Shown in pieces: positions 35,836 through 44,300 of a DNA stretch of 64,000 nt. Positions within the stretch are counted from its first letter, which is position 1. Each line of letters starts with the position of its first letter. Made by a program: the position numbers and the translations under genes. Below the pieces are notes generated by a model. The model had not been told where the DNA came from. It did not search any database and saw nothing but the letters and a program-made list of their open reading frames with translations. Source of the DNA: Verrucomicrobiota bacterium (lineage in GTDB: Bacteria > Verrucomicrobiota > Verrucomicrobiia > Limisphaerales > UBA1100); the NCBI GenBank assembly GCA_028343615.1, contig JAOLZA010000006.1:1-64000 (forward strand), in the 5' to 3' direction.

Positions 35836-36366
35836 TTATTGGGCCCCCACTTTCAAATTTAATTCCTCAACAATGAACTCCAGCTCCATACGGGAAGCAT
35901 CCGGAATTACATCCAGCACTCGGGCAGCGACAACCCCTTCAACGCGGTACGTCCCTACGCAGCATGATTTGAATTTCCCATTTTGCTTGGGGTCTGGCAG
36001 CGGGTATAGAAAAAACAAATTGCGCTGCAGGTAGCGACTCGTAATCCCTTCAAACTGGCGGGATCCAGCCGTGGTTAGCCAGAGCCTCAATATTTCGAAT
36101 CCCTGCTTATCCACAACCAGCTCGGCACTTTGAAGTCCATCAGCCACCCAAAACAACGGTTCCGCGTCTATCCATACCGATCGATTTGAAGCGCGAGGAA
36201 CCTCGATTTGAATCGTAAGCTGCACCCCTGCCGTTGCCGACTGGCCAAAAATGGCCATCTCATATTCATTGCCAGTATCACGCCCCGGCAATTTGCAACC
36301 GGCAAAACCTAGATTCAGGAGTGTTGCCGCCAAAATTAAATTGCACGTCCGCTGCATCGGCTTCAT
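35836..36366 (-). CDS. Lipoprotein with SecD P1-head-like domain
   Basis: 176-aa exported protein. ATG 36366 gives a signal MKPMQRTCNLILAATLLNLGFAGC with the lipid cysteine near residue 24; the longer ORF start is not needed. The mature part follows the pattern of the SecD periplasmic head (SAELVVDKQGFEILRLWL, then AGSRQFEGITSRYLQRNLFFL), comparable to the matching stretch of SecDF in this window. This is a resemblance by eye only. In the same minus-strand unit as the M23 gene, just upstream of it. Role unknown. Confidence 0.72.
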   Translation of the reverse strand: MKPMQRTCNLILAATLLNLGFAGCKLPGRDTGNEYEMAIFGQSATAGVQLTIQIEVPRASNRSVWIDAEPLFWVADGLQSAELVVDKQGFEILRLWLTTAGSRQFEGITSRYLQRNLFFLYPLPDPKQNGKFKSCCVGTYRVEGVVAARVLDVIPDASRMELEFIVEELNLKVGAQ

Positions 36367-36419
36367 ACTCACGGAGGCAACACAGAAAACCAAATTCAGT
36401 AAAGAGGAAGTAATTCACC

Positions 36420-36515
36420 ATGGGTCAACAAACCAACAAAGTGCAAAAGCGCCGGCGGCGCACTGACTACCTTAAGCGTAAAAAAACTACCACCAAAACC
36501 AAGGGCGGCAAGTAA
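36420..36515 (+). CDS. Tiny Lys/Arg-rich protein (31 aa)
   Basis: ATG 36420 to TAA 36515, too short for the ORF track. The product begins MGQQTNKVQKRRRR and continues with Lys and Thr; 15 of its 31 residues are Lys or Arg. A ribosome site AGAGGAAG sits about 10 bases before the ATG, and two hairpins, the second with a T-run, follow the stop, so it looks like a complete mono-cistronic gene. The composition suggests RNA or ribosome binding, comparable to tiny ribosome-associated basic proteins, but I cannot name the family. Confidence 0.65.
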   Translation: MGQQTNKVQKRRRRTDYLKRKKTTTKTKGGK

Positions 36516-36535
36516 TCCAGTCCAGCCCTTTCCGC

Positions 36536-36549
36536 AACCCCTAGGGGTT
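36536..36549. terminator. Palindrome and T-run after the tiny protein gene
   Basis: AACCCCTAGGGGTT, a perfect 14-bp palindrome able to fold as AACCC-CTAG-GGGTT, followed directly by TTTG. A short terminator for the tiny gene is plausible; the stem is small. Confidence 0.45.
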
Positions 36550-36553
36550 TTTG

Positions 36554-36581
36554 TGTGAATCTAATCCCAGATTTATTCACA
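36554..36581. repeat. Inverted repeat TGTGAAT/ATTCACA
   Basis: Perfect 7-bp arms at 36554-36560 and 36575-36581 with a 14-base loop. Lies between two terminator-like hairpins. Could be part of a composite terminator or a protein site; nothing decides. Confidence 0.4.
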
Positions 36582-36585
36582 AACC

Positions 36586-36620
36586 CAAGCACCTTCACCC
36601 GGCCTGCTTGAGATTTTTTT
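36586..36620 (+). terminator. Predicted intrinsic terminator
   Basis: CAAGCA at 36586-36591 pairs with TGCTTG at 36605-36610, followed by AGATTTTTTT. The loop is 13 bases, so the hairpin is of moderate strength, but the T-run is clear. It would end transcription coming from the tiny basic protein gene. Confidence 0.5.
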
Positions 36621-36929
36621 CACAAGCGTCTTGTTTGGCCATAAAAATGTGGGGTTATTTTCATGTGTGACGTTATATTTCTAATTTAATAATGGGAACA
36701 ATCTGTTCACAATAACTAGTGGCCAAACTTAAAAAGTGGGGTATCTTATCTTTAGTTCTGCGAGTGATCGTTAGAGCTAAGGTTCCTTGAAAGAACGGAG
36801 TATATTGCCGGGCAACTGGCACGAAACTCTCAGGATAAATCCCAGGAAACTGGGCGAAAGGGCAGGCGAGGCTGATTCGACTGCCCCCTTTGAAACGCCA
36901 CGAATTCGCGTTGAGATTCGGCTTGAACG

Positions 36930-36941
36930 TCACTTCGGTGA
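36930..36941 (+). repeat. UCAC-UUCG-GUGA hairpin, copy 1
   Basis: Stem-loop TCACTTCGGTGA inside the structured RNA; the same 12 bases recur at 37130-37141. Confidence 0.6.
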
Positions 36942-37129
36942 TTGGATGGCCCTAAGGGAACGAGGAAAACCGAGCGCAGAAGAGGCACAGTTCACTTGAG
37001 TGGACGGTGGCGGTCGCACGCCATCGAATGCGATAAATCCACTCAAGAGGTTAGGGGCGAAACATACGGGCGCAAGCCCGGCAAGAAGCCGCCCTGATCT
37101 GGCTACGGAAAGCGCTGCACGCATCAGGC

Positions 37130-37141
37130 TCACTTCGGTGA
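37130..37141 (+). repeat. UCAC-UUCG-GUGA hairpin, copy 2
   Basis: Second copy of TCACTTCGGTGA, here extended by an outer GG/CC pair across one mismatch (GGcTCAC...GTGAaCC). Confidence 0.6.
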
Positions 37142-37790
37142 ACCCGATAATCCGTGACAGTTGCCGTACATAGCCCAGTTTGCGCAACCTTCGGGAGGCG
37201 TTAAACTGAGTCAAGTAGGTGCGAGCACGTTTCGAGCGAGCATCGAACGCAGTTGCCCATAGGGTGAAGATTACCTACTGCAGCATCAGCCCGGCGGGAA
37301 ACGAAAATTGGCCGGAAACGGCCAGCCAGACGAAATCCTCTGAAAAGAGGGACAAAGCTGGGGTCCCCGTCGGGATGGCCACGAGCCCAAGACAACGGCC
37401 GTGAAAACCATCCGACGCGGTGGCGATACAAAAACTGTAGCGCTGCCATGTGAACGAAATGGTAATCTGAGGGGTAAGAGGCGAGACCCGTGGCAAGGGC
37501 CAACGCACCGTCAAAAACGGTGGCCGACCCATGCTATCTGGCTTGGAAGTGAATAGTTCACATCCGCGTCCAAGCCTGGTCCGCAGGTCAGCGGCCGCAA
37601 CCACTGGCTGAAGCGGGCTTATAAACCTCACCCAACAATCCAAGTGCCGAAAGGCCTTGAACGGCCCTGCTATGAGGCCGACAACTCCGCGAGTCACGGA
37701 GAATGGCGTCGGGGAGCAACCGACCTGCATTGTGGGTGCCCAACGGTTGCATCGGGAAAGAGCGTGTGGCGAACGCCCACCCCCCAATTT

Positions 37791-37830
37791 GTCCCTGCTG
37801 GACTTCGGTCCGGCAGGGACCTTTTGTTTT
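37791..37830 (+). terminator. Strong intrinsic terminator of the structured RNA
   Basis: 13-bp stem GTCCCTGCTGGAC / GTCCGGCAGGGAC with one G-U pair, closed by a UUCG loop (37804-37807) and followed by CTTTTGTTTT. The T-run is on the plus strand only. Confidence 0.88.
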
Positions 37831-37908
37831 CACGCAGATCATGATTTTCAATTGTGCTTGCCCGAAGCTCTTATTCCGTGCTCAATCAGCCCTCACCACT
37901 TTCCAGTT

Positions 37909-38916
37909 ATGGGTAAAATCTACGACAACATCGTGCAAACCGTCGGCGGTACTCCGCTCGTACGGCTCAATAAAGTCACCGAAGGCATCGACGCTACCGT
38001 GCTACTCAAGTGCGAATTCTTCAATCCGCTCTCCAGCGTTAAAGATCGCATCGGTAAATCGATGATCGAGACGGCGGAAGCCGACGGTACCTTAACAAAG
38101 GATACTATCATTATTGAGCCCACTAGTGGCAACACAGGTATTGCTCTCGCCTTTGTGGCTGCCGCCAAAGGTTATTCACTCATCCTAACGATGCCCGAGA
38201 GTATGTCGCTCGAACGCCGCACGTTACTGGCGATGTTGGGCGCGGACCTTGTGCTTACGCCCGCCGCAAAGGGGATGAAAGGCGCAATTGCAATGGCGGA
38301 GAAACTTGCCGCCGAGACGCCCAATGCTTGGGTTCCTCAACAGTTTGAAAACCCGGCAAACCCCGCCATTCACCGCAAAACTACCGCGGAGGAAATTTGG
38401 GAGGATACCGACGGTGAGGTGGATTTTGTTGTCGCCGGCGTTGGGACGGGCGGCACACTCACCGGTTGCTGCGAAGTTATTCGCGCGCGAAAAGAATCAT
38501 TTCGGGCCATAGCCGTGGAGCCCGCAGATTCCCCCGTAATTTCTCAAACCATTGCGGGAGAAGAACTCACTCCGGGGCCGCACAAGATTCAAGGCACCGG
38601 TGCCGGTTTCGTGCCGGACAATCTTCACCTCAAGGCAGAGGACGGAATCGAACAAATCGCTGAGTGTATTAGGGTCAGCAATGATGACTCATTCGCAATG
38701 GCCCGTGAGTTGGCCAAAACCGAAGGTATCTTGTGTGGCATTTCCGCCGGGGCAAACGTAGTTGCCGCGCTAGAGTTGGCCCGTCGCTCGGAGAATTCCG
38801 GTAAGACAATTGTGACCATGGCGCCTTCCACTGGCGAACGCTATTTAAGTACTCCATTGGCCGAGGAAGCCCGCATGATTGTCACAGAACTACCCGTGCA
38901 GGATCCTGCTGCATAA
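37909..38916 (+). CDS. cysK: Cysteine synthase A (O-acetylserine sulfhydrylase)
   Basis: PLP enzyme joining O-acetylserine and sulfide to cysteine. ATG 37909 ([20 protein letters not shown]) is the right start; the longer ORF runs into the structured RNA. The PLP lysine is in [11 protein letters not shown] (about residue 44), [12 protein letters not shown] binds substrate, and [10 protein letters not shown] binds the PLP phosphate. 335 aa, slightly long, with a short C-terminal extension. cysE is not adjacent. It lies about 80 bp downstream of the RNA terminator, and a TTGCCC at 37858 could be its -35. Confidence 0.95.
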   Translation: MGKIYDNIVQTVGGTPLVRLNKVTEGIDATVLLKCEFFNPLSSVKDRIGKSMIETAEADGTLTKDTIIIEPTSGNTGIALAFVAAAKGYSLILTMPESMSLERRTLLAMLGADLVLTPAAKGMKGAIAMAEKLAAETPNAWVPQQFENPANPAIHRKTTAEEIWEDTDGEVDFVVAGVGTGGTLTGCCEVIRARKESFRAIAVEPADSPVISQTIAGEELTPGPHKIQGTGAGFVPDNLHLKAEDGIEQIAECIRVSNDDSFAMARELAKTEGILCGISAGANVVAALELARRSENSGKTIVTMAPSTGERYLSTPLAEEARMIVTELPVQDPAA

Positions 38917-38934
38917 TATTTACTGAAAAAAGTG

Positions 38935-38963
38935 TTGCCAGTCGCACTTGCTTGACCCTAAAT
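38935..38963 (+). promoter_or_regulatory. Predicted promoter of rho
   Basis: TTGCCA at 38935-38940, 17-bp spacer, CTAAAT at 38958-38963. If used, the rho leader is about 105 bases, long for this window; rho leaders often serve autoregulation, though I see no defined element in it. Confidence 0.35.
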
Positions 38964-39075
38964 GAGGGCGGTTTACGCCTCCGTCACGGATTCAGTCCGC
39001 GAAGGGAATCCCCGTTCGATTGTCTCGATTCAGGCCATCCTGTTTCGTTTCGCTTGCACACACCAATTTTTTATT

Positions 39076-40206
39076 ATGGGAAACAACAATAAAACCGAGT
39101 GGCCCGAAGAAGGTGGTGGCTACTTGGAAATCTCTGACAAAGGCTTTGGCTTTCTGCGTTCTTCGGGCAACCGATTCCAGTCGAAGCCCACCGACATCTT
39201 TGTGACGCCTGATACTATCCGGCGTCACTACCTCCGTGAAGGCTGTCACATTCAAGGCCGACTCGTGCCGCCACACAAGGGGCACAGCCCGCAGCTCAAG
39301 GAGATTTACACCGTGAACGAAATGCCGTTTAAGGAATATACCGAATGCTCGCGATTTGAAAACCTCACCACCATCGATCCGCTTGAAAAATTCAATCTCG
39401 AGACCGAGTCCGACAGCATTGAAACGCGCATTATTGATCTCGTAACCCCCATCGGTAAAGGTACTCGCGGCATGATTGTTTCGCCCCCCCGTACGGGCAA
39501 GACGACCATTCTTAAGCAAATTTGCAACGCCGTTACCACGAACCATCCTGATGTGAAAACCATCGTGATGCTCATCGACGAGCGCCCCGAGGAAGTTACG
39601 GACTTCGAGCGTTCCGTGGACGCCGAAGTGGTCGCCTCCTCCAACGACATGGATCTCGAAACGCACGTTCGCCTTTCACGTTTCATGATCGAGCGTTGCC
39701 GCCGAATGGTCGAGTGCGGGCAGGATGTGTTTATGCTGATGGATTCAATCACCCGCATTGCGCGTGCTTACAATAACGTGAACACCGGGAGTGGTCGAAC
39801 GATGTCTGGCGGCGTTGACGCGCGGGCACTTGAAATCCCTCGACGAATGTTTGCTGCTGCCCGCAATATTGAAAACGGTGGCTCACTCACCATTCTTGCC
39901 ACTGCATTGGTGGACACCGGCAGTCGCATGGACGAGCTGATCTTTCAAGAGTTTAAAGGCACCGGTAATATGGAGCTCATCCTCGACAAAAAACTCGCCG
40001 AACGTCGCCTTTATCCCGCCATAGACATCCCCAAAAGCGGCACTCGCAAAGAAGAGAAGCTCTTCCCTGAAGAACACCTTGATGCCATCCACAAGCTCAG
40101 GCGGACAATGATTGATCTTGACCCTGTCCAAGCAATGGAAACTCTTATTGGCGCGTTAAAAAAGCACAACACCAACGCGGAGTTGCTTACCAAGCTAAAA
40201 ACCTAG
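39076..40206 (+). CDS. rho: Transcription termination factor Rho
   Basis: Hexameric RNA helicase ending untranslated transcripts. ATG 39076 (MGNNNKTEWPEEGGGYLEI) is used. The N-terminal cold-shock RNA-binding domain (GFGFLRSSGNRF, DIFVTPDTIRRHYL) spans about 15-100, then the RecA-like ATPase: P-loop SPPRTGKTTILKQ near 137-149, VMLIDERPEEVTD (Walker B region), SITRIARAYNNV, the Q-loop region GSGRTMSGGVDARAL and the R-loop GTGNMELILD. 376 aa, shorter than E. coli Rho (419), because the small helical Rho_N subdomain is missing or minimal. Confidence 0.94.
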   Translation: MGNNNKTEWPEEGGGYLEISDKGFGFLRSSGNRFQSKPTDIFVTPDTIRRHYLREGCHIQGRLVPPHKGHSPQLKEIYTVNEMPFKEYTECSRFENLTTIDPLEKFNLETESDSIETRIIDLVTPIGKGTRGMIVSPPRTGKTTILKQICNAVTTNHPDVKTIVMLIDERPEEVTDFERSVDAEVVASSNDMDLETHVRLSRFMIERCRRMVECGQDVFMLMDSITRIARAYNNVNTGSGRTMSGGVDARALEIPRRMFAAARNIENGGSLTILATALVDTGSRMDELIFQEFKGTGNMELILDKKLAERRLYPAIDIPKSGTRKEEKLFPEEHLDAIHKLRRTMIDLDPVQAMETLIGALKKHNTNAELLTKLKT

Positions 40207-40218
40207 ATCATTCCTTCT

Positions 40219-41232
40219 ATGGCACCCACCAAGGGGCGAATAAAAAAAACAAAACCCGGTCGCCCGACGGAGTTGAAATCGCGTCCGCCTTATGCGCGGA
40301 TGCTGCAAATTCATGATATGGTACAGCAGGGCAACTACCCCAACGCCACCTCGCTTTCAAAAAAACTGGAGGTCACCACCAAAACGATACATCGCGACAT
40401 CGGATTTATGCGCGACCGATTCACCTTGCCCATTGAATATGATGCCCTTCGAAATGGCTATCATTACTCCGCGCCAGTTGATTCGTTTCCCATGCTGCAA
40501 ATAGACGAAGGCGAACTCTTCGCATTGCTCGTAGCTGAAAAAGTACTGCAACAGTATCGCGGCACGGTTTTCGAAAAACAACTAAACACCGCCTTTGGAA
40601 AAATTTCTAAATCTTTGCCTGACACAGTTTCCATGCGGCTCAGCGACTGGGATGATGCCCTTGATATTCGTAGCACCGGCAAGGTAAATGTGGATGAGAA
40701 AATATTTGACTTGCTGTTCAAATCCGTTGCCAAGGGCCGCCAGTTAGAAATTCTTTACACCAAGCCCAATGACGCGCCTGAGAAACGCGTAATTGACCCT
40801 TATCAAATCGCCAACATTAACAACGATTGGTATCTATATGCCTACGACCACAAGCAAAATGACATACGCTGCTTCGTTCCTGCGCGAATGGAATCAGCAG
40901 AAATTACGGGTCAAAAATTTAAGCGGCCTGATTCCTTTTCCCTCGACCAATATCTCGAAGGTGCCTTTGGGCCTTTCTCCAGTGACGAATCCTACGACAT
41001 TCGGATCCAATTCACCAAGGCTGCCGCGCCCTTCATTCGCGAAAAAAAGTGGCACCCTTCTCAAGAGCTCAGGGAATTAAAAAATGGGCGCGTTGAAGTT
41101 TCGCTCCAATTGAGCCACCTCATCGACATCCGTCGATGGGTTCTCGGTTGGGGCGGTCAAGCCAAAGTTTTAGCCCCAGCGGAATTGCTGGAATCCGTGC
41201 GGGCCGAAGCCAAAGCCATTCTGGCAAAATAA
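40219..41232 (+). CDS. WYL-domain transcriptional regulator
   Basis: DNA-binding regulator with an N-terminal HTH (NATSLSKKLEVTTKTIHRDIGFMRDRF, about 35-60), preceded by a basic stretch, and a WYL domain at about 165-245 (RQLEILYTKPND ... RVIDPYQIANINNDWYLYAYDH), ending in a WCX domain (VSLQLSHLIDIRRWVLGWGGQAKVL). 337 aa. WYL proteins sense nucleotides or nucleic acids and often control DNA-damage or defence genes; none of those lie here. It starts 12 bp after rho, so the two may be co-transcribed. Confidence 0.88.
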   Translation: MAPTKGRIKKTKPGRPTELKSRPPYARMLQIHDMVQQGNYPNATSLSKKLEVTTKTIHRDIGFMRDRFTLPIEYDALRNGYHYSAPVDSFPMLQIDEGELFALLVAEKVLQQYRGTVFEKQLNTAFGKISKSLPDTVSMRLSDWDDALDIRSTGKVNVDEKIFDLLFKSVAKGRQLEILYTKPNDAPEKRVIDPYQIANINNDWYLYAYDHKQNDIRCFVPARMESAEITGQKFKRPDSFSLDQYLEGAFGPFSSDESYDIRIQFTKAAAPFIREKKWHPSQELRELKNGRVEVSLQLSHLIDIRRWVLGWGGQAKVLAPAELLESVRAEAKAILAK

Positions 41233-41390
41233 CCGATTTTACGCTCGCCAATCACCCCGAATCCGCTAAATTAACCGGCGTCTGCTTTGGGCGGGAAACC
41301 ATTTGTAGGGGTGGGTGTGGATAACTCACACATTATCTTGTGGGTTTTTGGTTGCCAGCGTTCCGCTTGAGAAGGCACAAGGAGGTCCAA

Positions 41391-44300
41391 ATGTATTTGA
41401 AAAGCCTAAAGGCGATCGGTTTCAAGAGCTTTGCCGATAAAACAACGCTCAATTTTGAACCCGGCATCACGGCCGTTGTTGGTCCCAATGGCTGCGGTAA
41501 ATCCAACATTTCTGATGCTATTCGCTGGGTGCTTGGCGAACAATCGGCCAAGGCCCTGCGCGGCGGGGAAATGGCCGATGTCATTTTCACCGGTACAGAC
41601 GGGCCGCGCGGACGCAAAGCGATCGGGATGGCCGAAGTGTCACTCACCATTGGTGATGTGGATGAGGCGAATCTCAGCGCCGCAGGTGTGGATTTGGATT
41701 TCAACGAAGTAACTGTTACGCGACGCGTTTTCCGTGATGGCGGCAGCGAGTATTTTCTCAATGGCACTGGCTGCCGACTGCGCGATGTGCAGCAACTTTT
41801 TATGGGCACCGGCGTCGGGCGCAATAGTTACAGCATCATGGCGCAAGGCCAAATCACGAATATTATCCAAAGTCGCCCAGTGGAGCGCCGGGCGGTAATC
41901 GAGGAAGCGGCGGGCATCACTAAATTCAAGCAACAGAAAAAAGAAGCACTGCGCAAACTTGATTATACGGAGCAAAATTTATTACGACTCGATGACACCA
42001 TTCGTGAAGTGAAGCGCCAGATTGGCTCGCTTCAACGCCAAGCTGGTAAGGCTCGGCGTTTCCAGAAAACCATGGACGAGCTGAAGCGTCTTGAGACGCA
42101 ACTTGCCCGCCACGATTTTGATGTTATTGATGCCGACCTGATTTCCATCCGCGAAGAGTCCGGCCAGATTCGCGATGAACTGGAGAGCCATTCCAGTGGC
42201 ATCATCGAGGAGGAATCTGCGCTTAAGCATCTGCGCGAACTGCTGGCCGACCTCGACCGGCAAGTTAACGCCGCGCAAACCAAGGGGCTCGAACTGAAAT
42301 CCGAAACCGACCGTCATGAAAACCGGATCCAGTTTAACGAGAAGCGGATGGAGGAATTGGCCGCCCAACACGCTGAAGCTGAGGATGACATCGCCAGCGC
42401 TCAGGAGCGCTGCAAACAAGTGGACGCCGATTTAGAAGGCATCAATCAACAGCTCGGCGATTCGGGTCATTCACTGGAGCGCGCCATCCAACACGTGGTC
42501 GAAAAACGTAATAGGCTGGAGTCCATCGACACCGCCATTCGTGAACGCCAAGCCATACAGGAACGATCCCAGAATGAATCTGGCGAATTGCAAGGCCGCC
42601 TTACTCACGCGCGTAATCAATTGACGGCGTTGGAAATGCAAAAGCAAGGTAACTCCGTGCGTCTGGAAAAGCTTTCCGCTGAGAAAATTCAGTTAGAAGA
42701 AGAGCGCTCCAAACTAGAGGGCAGTCTTTCCGTTTTCGAAAAACAGGTGGCAGGCGACTCGTTGCACGTCCAATCCCATCGCGGCACCGTCGAAGAGCGC
42801 CAGGCTAGGCTGGTGCAGTTGACCGACGAGCTGAATGTTGTCGATGATGCCCTGGATGCCCGACTCCAAAGCCAAGCCGAAGCCAAGGCGCGGTGTGATG
42901 TCTTGAGGCAGCTGATTGAAAATAAAGAGGGGTTCAGTGCCGGCGCGCAAGCGGTGCTTTCTCATTTTGATTCGGCGCACGGCTCACTGGCTGATCAAAT
43001 CCGTGTGCCAGATGAGCACGTACGTGCGGTGGAAGCCGCTTTGGGCGCGAACTTACAGCTTGTGCTCACTGACCAATCTGCGCATGCGAACGATATGCTT
43101 GGCCATCTCGCAAGCGGCGAACAGGGGCGCGCGAGTATTGTGGCGTTGGAATTGCTAAATGAACGCGGCGGGGCCATTCCGCCAAGTGATTTACCTTCGG
43201 AGGGAACGGCTGCCTTGCACGTGGTGGAAACGGATGAGCAGAACCAATCACTGCTGCAAACGTTGCTGGGGCGCACGATGATCGTCGACACGCTTGAAAC
43301 AGCAACGCGCCTGTGGCGAGCAAATCCGGGTAGGTTTGATTTTGTCACGCGCCAGGGTGAGTCCCTCAGTCAGCAGGGCATTTACACCGGCGGTCGCGGG
43401 CATTCCGGTGAACGGGATCACACTTCCGTACTTGCTCGGCGCAATCAAGTGGATGAGCTGGAGCAGCAGCTCACCTCACTGACGCACGAAATTGATGAAT
43501 CCAGCCGTCATAAGGGGCAGTTGTTGGCGGAGCAAACGGAATTGCAGGCGAGTTTACAAAATGCGCGTGACGAATTGAGTGACCGCGAAGTGGCGGTTGC
43601 CACCTCGAAGGGTGAATTTAACGTGCTGCAAAATTCGCGTAAGGTCTTACGCCAGAAGATCGACACCGTGGTTTTTGAGGTGCGCAATCTTGCTGAGCAA
43701 GAGGAAGGCGCGAAGGGCCGGTCGCAGGGATTGGGCGCGCGTATTCGTGAGATGGAAGAGGGTGCGCACGATTTCCAGGAAGCGCTTGACGGGCATGAGC
43801 AGTTCATACACGAACAACGCGAGCGCCGCGAAAACGCCATCGAGGATTTAACGGAAGCAAAGGTTGCCCTGTCCAAAGCTGAGGAACGTGAGAATTCATT
43901 GCTCGAGCGCAAAACCCCGATGGAGCAGCGACTTGAGGAACTGCAGCGTACACTCGAGCGCGCGCAACAAACCTTGAGCGAAAGTGCCGAGCGAAAAGTG
44001 CAGTTTGAAGCTCAGAATGTGGAGTCGCGCCGCGAGATTGATAGGCTGCGCATCGAGCGTGAGGCTTCCAGTGAGCAATCGGCGGAACTGACGCAGCAGC
44101 GTAATCTACAAGCCGCCGGAGCCGAGCGTCGCGAGATGGAGCTTTCGGACAAACGCAATTCACTCACGGACCTGCAGGAACGTAAGAGCGATATCGAAGT
44201 GGAGCTGGCAGAAAAGCGAATGAAACAGGAGCAGCTCGTGGAACGTATCCGCGAGAAGTACAGCGTGAACCTCCACGAAGTGCGCGGTGATTGCGTGACA

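Larger units (their letters stand above)
36516..36779. other. Intergenic region before the structured RNA
   Basis: 264 bp, AT-rich in its second half, with no convincing ORF. It holds three successive dyads (separate entries) at its left end. A possible but weak -10 (TATCTT at 36742) lies near the right end; no -35 fits well, so the promoter of the structured RNA is not located with confidence. Confidence 0.5.
36780..37830 (+). ncRNA. Large structured non-coding RNA, unrecognised class (about 1.05 kb)
   Basis: No long ORF of credible composition, but continuous local hairpins and an intrinsic terminator. Perfect stems include CCCAG-GAAA-CTGGG (36841-36854), a 10-bp pairing 36995-37004/37038-37047 enclosing a further 8-bp hairpin, CGGGC-GCAA-GCCCG (37067-37080), AGTAGGT/ACCTACT (37214-37220/37273-37279), TGGCCG-GAAA-CGGCCA (37309-37324), CCTCT-GAAA-AGAGG (37337-37350), a 10-bp stem with one bulge (37368-37378/37408-37417), 37419-37447, CACCGT-N5-ACGGTG (37506-37522) and the 8-bp stem 37540-37547/37569-37576. 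Five loops are GNRA and four are UUCG when read on the plus strand; on the minus strand they would not be stable tetraloops, which fixes the strand together with the terminator. The 5' end is approximate. RNase P, tmRNA and group II intron signatures were looked for and not found. Confidence 0.75.

Noticed and set aside
36831-36840. Glycine riboswitch, suggested by CTCTCAGG near 36828
   Set aside because: The rest of the aptamer core is not there, and no glycine gene follows.
36780-37830. RNase P RNA (rnpB)
   Set aside because: GGGGTAAGAGGCGAGACCC and CGGGCTTATAAACC recall two conserved RNase P segments, about 140 bases apart, but the 5' signature GAGGAAAGTCC and a matching P4 partner with the bulged U are absent, and the whole is more than twice the usual length.
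36780-37830. tmRNA or group II intron
   Set aside because: No tRNA-like ends with a TTCGA T-loop and no tag ORF; a GTGCG at 37220 recalls a group II 5' end, but no domain V hairpin and no reverse transcriptase are present.
36787-37844. ORFs of 60-170 aa inside the structured RNA region (e.g. 36787-36999, 37201-37503, 37275-37787)
   Set aside because: They overlap one another on both strands, have no recognisable domain, and coincide with stem-loops; best explained as chance ORFs in a GC-rich RNA gene.
37657-37908. N-terminal extension of cysK
   Set aside because: It runs through the terminator hairpin of the structured RNA; the homologous N terminus starts at 37909.
41316-41324. Consensus DnaA box TGTGGATAA upstream of smc (origin?)
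   Set aside because: A single exact 9-mer is expected by chance about once per 130 kb on both strands, and no cluster or AT-rich unwinding region accompanies it.
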